Positions 15,685 to 24,061 of a stretch of DNA of 64,000 bases are shown piece by piece; within the stretch, counting starts at the first letter, position 1, and the number at the start of each line of letters is the position of its first letter. The DNA comes from Micromonospora cathayae (GTDB taxonomy: Bacteria; Actinomycetota; Actinomycetes; Mycobacteriales; Micromonosporaceae). The position numbers and the translations under genes were made by a program. The notes beneath the pieces were generated by a model. It saw only the letters and a list, made by a program, of their open reading frames with translations, was not told the origin of the DNA and searched no databases. Where the stretch lies: assembly GCF_028993575.1 (NCBI RefSeq), contig NZ_CP118615.1:2046001-2110000 (forward strand), read 5' to 3'.

Positions 15685-17490
15685 TCAGTCGAGCAGTTGG
15701 TGATGGGCGAGTTCACGGTAGAGCGGGCAGCTGTCGAGCAGTTCCCGATGGGTGCCCTGGGCGACCACCCGGCCCTGGTCCATGACAACGATGAGGTCGG
15801 CTGCGACGACCGTGGACAGCCGGTGGGCGATCACGATGGCCGTCTGCCGGCCGTCCGTCGCTTTGACGACGTCCTGCACGACACGTTCGTTGGTGCTATC
15901 CAGATTGGAGGTCACCTCGTCGAGCAGCAGGACGGGAGAGCCGGCAAGGAAGGCCCGAGCAATGGCCAACCGCTGTCGCTCGCCGCCGCTCAGCAGCGCC
16001 CCCACCTCACCGACCTCAGCGTCGAGGAAGTCGTCGGCGGATCCGTCCGCCGGCAGGAGGTTGACCCGGCGCAGCGCGTCCAGGCATCTGTCGTCGGCGG
16101 CGTCGTGGGCACCGAGCAGCAGATTCTCGCGGATAGTGCCGGACAGCGCTGGAGCGTCCTGCTCGACGTAGGCGATGCGGCTGCGCAGGTGGTCGCGCGG
16201 AAGTTTGCGGACATCATGGCCGTGGTGCAGGATCGTGCCGCCGGACGGGTCGTAGAAGCGTTCGAGCAGGGCGAACAACGTCGACTTGCCGGCGCCGGAC
16301 GGGCCCACGATCGCGGTGGTACGGCCGGTGGGGAAGTCCAGCGTGATCTTGTCCAGCGCGAGGCCTGGCGCGCGGTCGCTGCCGGTCGTGCGTCCCTGGT
16401 AACGGAAGGAGACCTCGCGCAGCGCGAACACCGGCGCCCCGGGCAGTGGCTCGCGTACGGCGGCGGCCGGGGCGTCCTGCTCGGGCTCCAGGGCCTCGAT
16501 CGCCTTGATCCGGGTGAGGGCACCGAATGCCTCGCCGAGCATCGACAGCACCCCGCCGAACATGGTGATGGGCGCCGCCATCAGCAGCAGGTACATGAGG
16601 AACGCACTAAGGTCGCCGACCGTCAGCGCGCCCGAGGCGACGCGCAGGGCACCGGCCGCGACCACCGCGATGAGCAGTAGCTGGACCGCCATGCCGGTGA
16701 AGGTCTGGATCACGGCGCGCAGCCGGGCCACCTGCAGCCCGGCGTCGAGCGCGGTCGCGGCGTACCGGACCGCGGTGTGCGCCTCCCGGCCCGTGGACAC
16801 GGTCGAGCGAATCGTCCGCATCGCACCGAGGGCTCTCGACATCACGCTGGCCAGGTTGCCGACGGCGTTCTGCAGGCGCAGACCGGACGGGCGGGTACGG
16901 CTGCCGATCAGCACGAGCACCCCGATGACGGTGATGACGGCCAGCACGGCGAGACCGAGCAGGACCGGATCGATCAGCGCCATCATCACCAGCGAAATGA
17001 TCACCGCCACCACGCTGACGGCCAGTTCGACCAGCCCGGAGCTCAGGATCGCCCGGGTGTGGGACACGTCGGTGGTGATCCGGGAGACCAGGTCACCGCG
17101 ATCGCGCCGCTCAAGGACGGCGATCGGCAGGCGGTAGATGTGCCGGATCAGCCGCTCACGGGTGTCGAAGGCGAGCTTCTCTGCCGAGCGCTGGAGCACC
17201 AACTGCTGGAGGCCCTGCAGGACCGCGCTGGCGACCAGCAACGCGAACAGCGCCACGACCGAGTCTCTCGGGATGCCGCCGCGTAGCGAATCCACGGTGG
17301 AGGCGACCAGTAGCGGCTGCGCCGCCGCGACGCCGGTCGCGGCCACTCCCAGCACGAGGGCCACTGCAATGTTCATTCGGTACGGACGTAGCAGCGCGAA
17401 TGCATCCGGGAAACCTGCCACCCGGGTGTCCGGAGCTGGCGTCTCGCGCGTCTCGGATGTGATCAGGGCGGGGGCGGTGAGGGTGCTCAC
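15685..17490 (-). CDS. Lasso peptide ABC transporter (LarD/McjD-type exporter)
   Basis: 601 residues: a type I ABC exporter with an N-terminal six-helix membrane domain (about 30-320) and a C-terminal ATPase. Walker A is VGPSGAGKST, the signature LLSGGERQRLAIARA and Walker B PVLLLDEVTSNLDS. It is predicted to export the mature lasso peptide and so give self-protection. The GTG at 17490 overlaps the B2 gene stop by 4 bases. It is the last gene of the cluster, in the order precursor, cyclase, RRE, protease, transporter. The ATPase half is complete, so function is likely kept. Confidence 0.92.
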   Translation of the reverse strand: MSTLTAPALITSETRETPAPDTRVAGFPDAFALLRPYRMNIAVALVLGVAATGVAAAQPLLVASTVDSLRGGIPRDSVVALFALLVASAVLQGLQQLVLQRSAEKLAFDTRERLIRHIYRLPIAVLERRDRGDLVSRITTDVSHTRAILSSGLVELAVSVVAVIISLVMMALIDPVLLGLAVLAVITVIGVLVLIGSRTRPSGLRLQNAVGNLASVMSRALGAMRTIRSTVSTGREAHTAVRYAATALDAGLQVARLRAVIQTFTGMAVQLLLIAVVAAGALRVASGALTVGDLSAFLMYLLLMAAPITMFGGVLSMLGEAFGALTRIKAIEALEPEQDAPAAAVREPLPGAPVFALREVSFRYQGRTTGSDRAPGLALDKITLDFPTGRTTAIVGPSGAGKSTLFALLERFYDPSGGTILHHGHDVRKLPRDHLRSRIAYVEQDAPALSGTIRENLLLGAHDAADDRCLDALRRVNLLPADGSADDFLDAEVGEVGALLSGGERQRLAIARAFLAGSPVLLLDEVTSNLDSTNERVVQDVVKATDGRQTAIVIAHRLSTVVAADLIVVMDQGRVVAQGTHRELLDSCPLYRELAHHQLLD

Positions 17491-17936
17491 GAAGACCTCT
17501 TCTCGGCGACCGGTGAGGCGCGGTGTCGGGGCACCACCTCAAGAACGGTGAGGAAGTGCCCGACGGCGGCGGGCTCGCCGATCGGGGTGTCACCGATCGC
17601 GACCCAGGCGTGGGCCGCGAACGGTGCCGGGCGGAAGCCGGTTCGCCACACGGGCGCCGCACCGAACATGCGGGACAGCAGCACCACCGCGATGGAACGC
17701 TGCAGGCAGCCGTTGCCGGCGCAGCGAGTGCTGACCCGGTTGACCGCGTCGCGCCACTCCAGCACCTCGGCGGGGGTGGGCGTACGGGTGCCGCGGACCA
17801 CCTGCGTCAGGATCCGGCAGATGGCTGCCGGTGGCAGCAGGGACAGCAGCAGGGCGGTGCCCGCGGCGACACGGGCGCGGACCGGAGTTCCCCGGCGGGA
17901 CGCGGTGACGGACTGGGGCATGATCGGTGCGCTCAC
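17487..17936 (-). CDS. Lasso peptide leader peptidase B2 (transglutaminase-like)
   Basis: 149 residues, the length of stand-alone B2 proteins. The catalytic cysteine is Cys77 in RCAGNGCLQRSIAV, and the histidine is His109 in FAAHAWVAIGD; the third acidic residue is probably Asp116 or Glu121. B2 cleaves the leader from the precursor two residues after the conserved threonine, after the leader is delivered by the B1 RRE protein. It starts with GTG at 17936, overlapping B1 by 4 bases, and its stop overlaps the transporter start, so B1, B2 and D are translationally coupled. Confidence 0.9.
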   Translation of the reverse strand: MSAPIMPQSVTASRRGTPVRARVAAGTALLLSLLPPAAICRILTQVVRGTRTPTPAEVLEWRDAVNRVSTRCAGNGCLQRSIAVVLLSRMFGAAPVWRTGFRPAPFAAHAWVAIGDTPIGEPAAVGHFLTVLEVVPRHRASPVAEKRSS

Positions 17937-18193
17937 AGGTCGCCCTCGATCAGTTTCGCCTCGCGCAATTCGTACACGAGGGCCAGGTGATCGGAGCGCA
18001 CCGTGCCCTCGTCGGTACCCGTCTCCGCGGCGATACCTCGGATGAGGTCATCGAAGGGACGCCCTCGGCCCAGTTCCTCGATCAAAGTGAGGGCGGGCAG
18101 GTTGAGGTGCCAGTACACGCCACGGCGGGTGTCGAGCAGGACCCTGCCATCCTCGACTTCCACGATGGCCAGCCCAGCCTTGAGTTGGACCAT
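17933..18193 (-). CDS. Lasso peptide RRE protein B1 (PqqD-like)
   Basis: 86 residues with the winged-helix PqqD/RRE pattern: a beta strand AIVEVEDGRVLLDTRRGVYWHLN, then helices LTLIEELGRGRPFDDLIRGIAAE and a C-terminal ALVYELREAKLIEGDL. RRE proteins bind the precursor leader through its YxxPxLxxxGxF motif, present here in the precursor, and present it to B2. It starts with ATG at 18193, 21 bp after the cyclase gene, and overlaps B2 by 4 bases. The split of B into separate B1 and B2 genes is the actinobacterial arrangement. Confidence 0.92.
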   Translation of the reverse strand: MVQLKAGLAIVEVEDGRVLLDTRRGVYWHLNLPALTLIEELGRGRPFDDLIRGIAAETGTDEGTVRSDHLALVYELREAKLIEGDL

Positions 18194-18214
18194 GTCGTAC
18201 CTCTCTTCGTGAGG

Positions 18215-20008
18215 TCAGCCCGCCGAGCGCAACCAGCGCTCGGCGAGGGCGATGTTGGCGAGGTCGGTGTAGGTGTCGCCGGTGCTGCTGTACGCGTCCA
18301 GGTGGCGCAGTACCACCGCCGGGTCGACCAGCCCGAGGTCGGCCAGGGCGGATCCGTCGGCGAACAGTTCGCGCACCATCGGTTTCATCGCCTGGTGCTG
18401 GGCGAAGACCTCAGCGGTGTAGTCGCCCTTGTCAGCTCGGGTGAAGTAGTCCAAGACCATGGCAGCGGGCCGGGCCGCAGCCAGCAGGGGCTTGGCGGGG
18501 TACTGCCGCGTGCGGTCGCCGACACCCAGCGCCAGGCTGGTCTCCACCACGCGCCGATCCAGGTACGGGCTGTCGAAGCACAGGCCCGTGCGGGCGGCCT
18601 GGTTCATCCTGCGCACGGCGGTGCCATGGAAGGTCAGGTACTGCAGGATCTGGTGGGTGGTGCGATCAGGAGACAGCGGGGCGGTGTCGGCCGTGACCGC
18701 GGCGGCGGCCAGCGCACGCAGGTGCCCGTGGGCGATGTCCGTCAGCGCTGGGTGCACCTTCGGCAGGGGCACCCAGCGGGAGTAGCCGGCGACGTTGTCG
18801 TCGCGGCTGGCGAAGTCGTGGTCGGCGATCCGCTCGAGATCCTGCCGGTACGTGCCGCGGTGGGCCAGCATCCGGACGGTCGAGCGGAGCGGGTAGCGGT
18901 TGAGGCTCCGGTACTGCCAGATGCGTCGCAGACGCCCACGGTCGCGGGAGCGGAACAGCGACCAGAGCATGCTGGAGACGGGTCCGAACAGGGCGTCGCC
19001 GCCGTGGCCGTTGAGATGCAGAGTGGTGCCGGTCGCGCGGAGCAGCCCCTCGGTCATGGGCGTCGACGCGAGGGAGGTGTCGGCGACGCCGGGTCCCTCG
19101 GGGTTGGTGATCACCGTCGAGGTGAGCGGATCCAGGAGGTACGGGAACAGCGCACTGTACGGTGCGACCAGGTGGTCGGTGCCCAACTCCGCCGCTGCCC
19201 GCCCGGCCCAGACGTGGTCGACGTTGGCCACGTTGTCCGAGGCGAGGAACAGGGTGCGCGGCTTGCGGCCCAGGTCTGCCAGTGCGAAGACGAGGGTGGT
19301 GGAGTCCAGACCTCCGGACAGGTCCGCGCTGATGGTGCGGTGCGGTGCGGTCCGGACGCGCAGGGCGTCGGCCAGGTCGGTGCGCAGGCGGCCGGCGAGG
19401 GCACCCACGGACTCGTCGGCTGCGGGCGGCCGCCACCAGGTGACCGGTACTGGTGGACGTGCGCCGCGGAAGTCGATCCACTGCCCGGGGCCGGCGCAGT
19501 GCAGGCCCTGCCAGATGCTGTGCAGCGCGAAGGGATGTGACAGCTCAGCGTCGGTGAGGCGGCTCGCAAGCACCGCCGGGTCGGGCCGCAGAACGGCCAG
19601 TTCCTTGAGAGCGAACTGTTCGTCGGAGAGCACCGGGACACCGTCGATGGTGGTCCAGCACAGTGATCGCGTGAGCAGCAACGGCCCCTGGCAGCGCAGG
19701 CGGCCACGCTCGCGGGCGAACAGCAGCACGTCACCTTCGGTGGCCCGGGCAGCCAGGACGTCGAGCCCGGTGACGGTGGTGGTGGGTGCCAACAGCCGGG
19801 CAAGGTCATCGTTCCCGAGGTCGGTGGTAGTGCCGAGCAGGACGACATCGATGTCGCGGGTGCGTGCGTGCAGCATCGTCCGGCCGGCGGCGGAGCCGAC
19901 TATCCAGGGGTTGCCCGACGGGTGGTGAAACAGCACCGGACCGGCTGCGGCGACCTTGTGCCGTAGCGGGGCCGGGAGGGGTACGTCGGGAAGGACGAGC
20001 ACTGGCAT
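18215..20008 (-). CDS. Lasso peptide cyclase (asparagine synthase-like, C protein)
   Basis: 597 residues. The N-terminal half is a glutaminase-like domain without the catalytic N-terminal cysteine (it starts MPVLVLPD). The C-terminal half is the ATP-binding synthetase domain with the PP-loop SGGLDS at 231-236 (ISADLSGGLDSTTLVFAL). Lasso cyclases adenylate the side chain of an Asp or Glu in the core and join it to the core N-terminus, threading the tail. I chose the ATG at 20008 (GGAG 9 bases upstream) rather than a start at 20059 that adds a non-family extension. The precursor gene lies 108 bp upstream. Confidence 0.92.
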   Translation of the reverse strand: MPVLVLPDVPLPAPLRHKVAAAGPVLFHHPSGNPWIVGSAAGRTMLHARTRDIDVVLLGTTTDLGNDDLARLLAPTTTVTGLDVLAARATEGDVLLFARERGRLRCQGPLLLTRSLCWTTIDGVPVLSDEQFALKELAVLRPDPAVLASRLTDAELSHPFALHSIWQGLHCAGPGQWIDFRGARPPVPVTWWRPPAADESVGALAGRLRTDLADALRVRTAPHRTISADLSGGLDSTTLVFALADLGRKPRTLFLASDNVANVDHVWAGRAAAELGTDHLVAPYSALFPYLLDPLTSTVITNPEGPGVADTSLASTPMTEGLLRATGTTLHLNGHGGDALFGPVSSMLWSLFRSRDRGRLRRIWQYRSLNRYPLRSTVRMLAHRGTYRQDLERIADHDFASRDDNVAGYSRWVPLPKVHPALTDIAHGHLRALAAAAVTADTAPLSPDRTTHQILQYLTFHGTAVRRMNQAARTGLCFDSPYLDRRVVETSLALGVGDRTRQYPAKPLLAAARPAAMVLDYFTRADKGDYTAEVFAQHQAMKPMVRELFADGSALADLGLVDPAVVLRHLDAYSSTGDTYTDLANIALAERWLRSAG

Positions 20009-20116
20009 GGTGCGCTCCGAGGGGTCGATCCGCGGTGGGTCGGAACCGTGGGCGGGCACGGAGCGGCAGCGGCCGCTCCGTACCCTGGCCTGAACGGGAT
20101 GCTCAGCTGGCGCCGG

Positions 20117-20242
20117 TCAGGGGTGGATGACGATCAGGGCCCGGTAGCCGAAGATGTCGCGCTCGTCCGCACTGCCGAGGCTCTTGGTCACGGCCTCGAA
20201 CGAACCGATGCGGGTCAGGGAGGGAGCAGTGTACGTGCGCAT
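20117..20242 (-). CDS. Lasso peptide precursor, streptomonomicin-like (A gene)
   Basis: 41 residues; an upstream-extended open frame hides it. The ATG at 20242 has an AGGAG site 6-7 bases upstream. The leader is MRTYTAPSLTRIGSFEAVTK (20 residues), with the RRE-binding motif Y4-x-x-P7-x-L9-x-x-x-G13-x-F15 and threonine 19 at the -2 position. The predicted core is 21 residues: S1LGSADERD9 followed by IFGYRA and ending LIVIHP. Asp9 is the expected acceptor of a 9-residue macrolactam ring with Ser1. Ser1, LGS, Asp9, GY and the ALIVI-x-P tail match streptomonomicin as I remember it, with different residues at 5-8 and in the tail. Confidence 0.93.
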   Translation of the reverse strand: MRTYTAPSLTRIGSFEAVTKSLGSADERDIFGYRALIVIHP

Positions 20243-20749
20243 TCGTTTCTCCTGTCTCAGCGTGGTGCGGACGCCGGTCGGTGGCCCGCTTACAACAGTT
20301 AAGGCGACTGACGGCCGGTCGGTAATCTGGGCCGTTCGAGAGAGGGATTCCTTGTCTCCCTTCGCCGGCAGTGATATATGTGTGCGCATAGGAACCGGAA
20401 ATCGAGTCGGCTGCGCCGCATCTCTTTGAGATCAATTAAGGAGTTTGATAATGGCGAATTGGCATCGCATGTTGCGGATCGCCCGGCGGGTGGCTCCGGC
20501 GATGTGGGCCCGACCTGAACCAGCCCGTGCGTAGCGTGTTGGTGCTGAGGCGTCGGTCGTAGGCGTTCCTGCGTGACAGCGGGCGGCGGGAGAGGACGAC
20601 GCGGGCGAGTCCACGCGCTGAACGCTGGATCCCATCCGCTCGTCTGCGCTTTTGCAGGTCGGCCGGCGTGCGCCGGGGCAGGAGCGATGCGCCCGGCCGC
20701 CAACGTGCACCGGCCTGGAGCGGGCGGGCGCTGGCAGGATGAGAGGGTG
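20243..20749. other. Divergent intergenic region between lasso operon and two-component system
   Basis: About 500 bp, less G+C-rich than average between about 20340 and 20460. It must carry the lasso operon promoter (minus) and a plus-strand promoter for the short ORF at 20451 and the kinase gene. I see no certain -35/-10 pair. The stretch 20535-20749 downstream of the short ORF has no coherent coding frame. Confidence 0.5.
20451..20534 (+). CDS. Candidate 27-residue basic peptide with strong ribosome binding site
   Basis: An AAGGAG sequence 7 bases before the ATG is among the best ribosome binding sites in the window. The frame reads MANWHRMLRIARRVAPAMW and continues to ARPEPARA before TAG. 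The peptide is basic and amphipathic (one Lys-free stretch with six Arg and two Trp). It could be a leader peptide controlling the downstream kinase operon, a small bioactive peptide or the start of a decayed gene. No homolog is recognised. Its position, divergent from the lasso precursor gene and in an A+T-richer stretch, makes it worth testing. Confidence 0.4.
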   Translation: MANWHRMLRIARRVAPAMWARPEPARA

Positions 20750-21787
20750 ATGGTGCAGCGCAGGAACATCCTCGCCGCGCTCCTGGTGCTCGGCGTCCTC
20801 TGGCTGCCGCCGATCCTCACAGCCGGCGGTTCCGGCCTGGCCGGTGTCGGGATCGTGCTGGCCGGACTGACCGGCGTGGCGCTCGTGCTGCAGCACCGGG
20901 TACCGGTTGCGGCGACAGCGGTGGTCGCGGGCGCGACGCTGGTGGGGACGGTCGCCGGGGTGTGCCAGGATCCGATGCTGGCAACGGCGTGGTGCCTGTA
21001 TCCCGTGGCTCTTGCCCGCGGCCCGTACGTCCGGCCCTTGGTGATCACATTGGTCGGCGTGCTGGCCGGACTGACCGCGGTGACGGGCGTGTCATCCGGG
21101 CTTGGAACGCGGGTGGTCGTGGCCGCGGCCGCGTTGTGTCTGTCGTGGCTTGTCGGTACCGCCGTGGGCCGTCAGGTTGCGGCGGCACGGGAGGCGGAGC
21201 GGATGCGATTGCAGTTGGACATGGCCCGCGAGCTGCACGACGTCGTAGGGCACGCGCTCGGGGTGATCGCCGCCGAGTCGGGCGTGACCCGAGGGCTGCC
21301 GGGCACCTCCGAGGCCGAGCTACGCGAGGTTCTGACCGACGTCGAGTCGCACGCGCGGGAAGCCTTGGAGGAGATGCAGAGGTTCGTGCGCACCCTTCGC
21401 GGTTCCAGTCCCGGGCTGAGCGCGCTGCCCGCGATCGTCGCGACCACCCGCGCTGCCGGCGTCGACGTGCAGTCCCGCTTCGAGCCCATCGGCCCGGTAG
21501 GGGCTGAGGTCGCCACGGCGGTGGTACGCATCGCGCAGGAGGCGCTGAGCAACCTGGTACGGCACGCTCCGGCCGCGCGGTGCACGGTCGAGATGCGGGA
21601 GCACGCTGGGATGATCGCCTTGCGGGTGTGCAACAGCGGTACGCCCCGACGGGGCAGCGCCGGGACAGGCTACGGCCTGACCGGCATGCGTGAACGCGCC
21701 GAGGCCGTGGGCGGCACGGTGAGCTGGCGCGACACGGTGGAGGGTGGCTTCGAGGTCGAGGCCCTGATCCCAGTGCGAAGGAGCTGA
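20750..21787 (+). CDS. NarL-type sensor histidine kinase
   Basis: 345 residues. The N-terminal half has four to six hydrophobic segments (about 8-135) and no large sensor domain, like kinases that sense within the membrane. The dimerisation/phosphoacceptor motif is MARELHDVVGHALGVI with His163 (HisKA_3). The ATPase domain has AQEALSNLVRHAPA (N-box) and GTGYGLTGMRERAEAVGG (G-box). The ATG at 20750 gives MVQRRNILAALLVL; a GTG at 20747 is equally possible. The response regulator gene follows after 2 bases. Membrane-only sensors of this type often respond to cell-envelope peptides and sit beside ABC exporters, as here. Confidence 0.92.
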   Translation: MVQRRNILAALLVLGVLWLPPILTAGGSGLAGVGIVLAGLTGVALVLQHRVPVAATAVVAGATLVGTVAGVCQDPMLATAWCLYPVALARGPYVRPLVITLVGVLAGLTAVTGVSSGLGTRVVVAAAALCLSWLVGTAVGRQVAAAREAERMRLQLDMARELHDVVGHALGVIAAESGVTRGLPGTSEAELREVLTDVESHAREALEEMQRFVRTLRGSSPGLSALPAIVATTRAAGVDVQSRFEPIGPVGAEVATAVVRIAQEALSNLVRHAPAARCTVEMREHAGMIALRVCNSGTPRRGSAGTGYGLTGMRERAEAVGGTVSWRDTVEGGFEVEALIPVRRS

Positions 21788-21789
21788 CG

Positions 21790-22443
21790 ATGGCGATCTC
21801 CGTCCTGCTCGCCGACGACGACGCGGACTTCCGTGGCATCTACCGCAAGCTGTTCGACCGCACCGAGGGCTTTCGGACCGCAGGGGAGGCCGCCGACGGC
21901 GCGGAAGCCGCCCGCCTGTGCGCCGCGTTGAAACCGGACGTGGCACTGCTCGACGTGCAGATGCCCGGGACCGACGGGCTGGAGGCGGCGCGACGGATCC
22001 TGCCGGCCGGCACCACCCGGGTGATCATGTTGACCACCTTCGACCTCGACGAGTACGTGCACGAGGCGCTGAGCCTGGGGGCCTCGGGATTCCTGCTCAA
22101 GAATGCCTCGCCACCGGAGGTGCTGAACGCGGTGCTGACGGTGCACGCGGGCCATGCGATGCTTGCGCCCGAGGTCACGACGCGTCTGCTTCACGCCTTC
22201 GCGCCGCGCCGTCCGCAGCGTCGGCACGAGTTCGCCGGGCATGTGCTCTCCGAACGGGAGGTGCAGGTTATCCGGTACGTCGCCCAGGGCTACTCGAACC
22301 AGCGGATCGCCGACGAGCTGTTCCTCAGTCCGGAGACGATTCGCACGTACCTGCGCCGTACGTTCGCCAAGCTGAACGTGCGGGACCGCACCCAGTTGGC
22401 CGTGTTGGCCTACGAGGCGGGCCTCCTGCACGAGCAGCGTTGA
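21790..22443 (+). CDS. NarL/FixJ-family response regulator
   Basis: 217 residues. The receiver domain has the acidic pocket LLADDDADF, phosphoacceptor Asp55 (VALLDVQMPGTDG), a threonine in IMLTTF and the lysine in GFLLKN. The C-terminal LuxR-type helix-turn-helix is LSEREVQVIRYVAQGYSNQRIADELFLSPETIRTYL. It pairs with the kinase encoded 2 bp upstream and is likely to regulate the ABC exporter genes about 60 bp downstream, and possibly the divergent lasso operon. The start ATG at 21790 has a GAAGGAG site. Confidence 0.95.
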   Translation: MAISVLLADDDADFRGIYRKLFDRTEGFRTAGEAADGAEAARLCAALKPDVALLDVQMPGTDGLEAARRILPAGTTRVIMLTTFDLDEYVHEALSLGASGFLLKNASPPEVLNAVLTVHAGHAMLAPEVTTRLLHAFAPRRPQRRHEFAGHVLSEREVQVIRYVAQGYSNQRIADELFLSPETIRTYLRRTFAKLNVRDRTQLAVLAYEAGLLHEQR

Positions 22444-22502
22444 CCCCGGTTGTCTACTTCTGGGGGACGCGCGGTCAGCCCTCCGGCCGCGAGGCTGGGC
22501 AG

Positions 22503-23264
22503 GTGATCGAGGTAGCTCATCTGACCAAGCGCTACGGGGCGAAGGTTGCCGTGGACGACATCAGCTTCGTCGTGGGACCGGGACGGGTGACCGGGTTCCT
22601 GGGGCCCAACGGCGCCGGCAAGTCGACCACCCTGCGAATCCTGCTGGGGTTGGATCGGGCCGACGCCGGCACCGCCCTGATCGGCGGTAAGCGATACCGG
22701 GACCTGCGTCACCCGCTGCGCACGGTGGGCGCGCTCTTGGACGGGGCCGGGCCGGTGCCGGAGCGGCGCGCGGTCGACCATCTCACCTGGATCGCCCAGT
22801 CGAACCGGATCCCGCGTGGGCGGGTACGCGAAGTACTTGAGGTCGTCGGGTTGGGCGATGTCGCCAAGCAGCAGGTCAAGAAGTACTCGCTGGGCATGAG
22901 CCGACGGCTCGGGCTGGCCGCGGCGTTGCTCGGGGATCCAGAGGTACTGGTGCTCGACGAGCCGGTCAACGGACTGGACCCGGACGGAATTCGCTGGGTG
23001 CGGACATTCCTGCGCGACTACGCCGCCCGAGGACGTACCGTCCTGCTGTCCAGTCACCTGATGACCGAGATGGCCGACACCGCCGACGAGGTGGTCGTGA
23101 TCAACCAGGGGCGCATCGCCGCAGACGGCCCGCTCGGTGTGATCACCGCAGGGCACGCGTCGCTGGAAGCTGCCTTCTTCGCACTGACCGGTGAACCCCC
23201 GCCGTCACCGGGTCACTCTTCCGCTTGGCCGCGGAGCCGCGACGCGCAGGGCTCGGGACGATGA
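22503..23264 (+). CDS. ABC transporter ATP-binding protein (BcrA-like)
   Basis: 253 residues. Walker A is GPNGAGKSTT, the signature is KYSLGMSRRLGLAAAL and Walker B is VLVLDEPVNGLDPDG. The C-terminal tail (EAAFFALTGEP) is typical of ATPases paired with ABC-2 permeases in drug or peptide export and immunity. The GTG at 22503 gives MIEVAHLTKRYG. The frame is open far upstream, but that part is the shadow of the response regulator. The stop overlaps the first permease start (ATGA). With two permease genes it forms a complete three-gene exporter. Confidence 0.92.
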   Translation: MIEVAHLTKRYGAKVAVDDISFVVGPGRVTGFLGPNGAGKSTTLRILLGLDRADAGTALIGGKRYRDLRHPLRTVGALLDGAGPVPERRAVDHLTWIAQSNRIPRGRVREVLEVVGLGDVAKQQVKKYSLGMSRRLGLAAALLGDPEVLVLDEPVNGLDPDGIRWVRTFLRDYAARGRTVLLSSHLMTEMADTADEVVVINQGRIAADGPLGVITAGHASLEAAFFALTGEPPPSPGHSSAWPRSRDAQGSGR

Positions 23265-24061
23265 TCGACATGCTCGCCGTGACCCGCGCGGAGCTCACCA
23301 AGATTCTCACGCTGCGCAGCACGTGGCTCGTCACCGGGATCATCATCGCCCTGCACCTGCTGATCTCCGCGGCGAACCTGAGGCTCAACAGCGAGGCGGT
23401 CCGGAACATCACCCCGGACGGGGTGATCGAGCTGTTCCCCGGGGAACCCCGACCGGCGCACGTGGCGCTCGTCGGTTTCCTGGTCGCGGCCTCGTTCCAG
23501 ATGTGCCTGTTCCTGCCCGTACAGGCGGGGGTGCTGGCCGGGCAGGAGTTCAGGGCACATCAGCTCGGCCAGTCGGTGCTGGCGGTGCCGCGCCGGGGCG
23601 TGCTGGTCACCGCGAAGACCATGGCTGTCGCCCTGTACCTGTCGCTGGTGTCCCTGGTGATCGCGAGCATCAGCACCGCCTTCATGTACGCGGCTGTCAA
23701 GGACTGGTCCCCCGGCATGGTGACCAGCGGCGACGCCCTGCTGGGCCAGGGACGGTTCCTGGTTTTCGCGGTGTTGTCAGCGCTGGTCGGGTACGCCCTG
23801 ACGCTCATCGCCCGCAGCACACTGATCGGCATCGGCGCGACCGTGGCGCTCATCGCGGTGACCATGACGCAGCTGACGGCTGTCTTCGTGCCCGCCGTAG
23901 ACGCGTTGTTCCCGTTCAGCGCCGGGCGCAACCTTCTGCTTGATCCCCGGGACAACCGGCTCACCGCCGGTCCCGCGCACGCCCTGGTGGTCACGGTGCT
24001 GTGGCCGGTGGTCACCACGGCCGTTGCCGCAGTGCTGCTCAACCGCAGGGACGCCCGGTGA
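23261..24061 (+). CDS. ABC-2 type permease, first of a pair
   Basis: 266 residues from the ATG at 23261 (MIDMLAVTRAELTKILTLRSTW). About six membrane segments are visible (for example LVTGIIIALHLLISAANL, VALVGFLVAASFQMCLFL, LYLSLVSLVIASISTAFMY, LTLIARSTLIGIGATVAL and LVVTVLWPVVTTAVAAVLL). The N-terminal amphipathic AELTKI-x-S/T-x-R-ST pattern is common to ABC-2 permeases. It overlaps the ATPase gene by 4 bases and the second permease by 4 bases (GTGA), so stoichiometric synthesis is likely. Confidence 0.88.
   Translation: MIDMLAVTRAELTKILTLRSTWLVTGIIIALHLLISAANLRLNSEAVRNITPDGVIELFPGEPRPAHVALVGFLVAASFQMCLFLPVQAGVLAGQEFRAHQLGQSVLAVPRRGVLVTAKTMAVALYLSLVSLVIASISTAFMYAAVKDWSPGMVTSGDALLGQGRFLVFAVLSALVGYALTLIARSTLIGIGATVALIAVTMTQLTAVFVPAVDALFPFSAGRNLLLDPRDNRLTAGPAHALVVTVLWPVVTTAVAAVLLNRRDAR

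Noticed and set aside
17927..19540. 537-codon plus frame across the lasso genes
   Set aside because: Shadow of the cyclase and B1 genes; the minus frame carries SGGLDS and RRE motifs.
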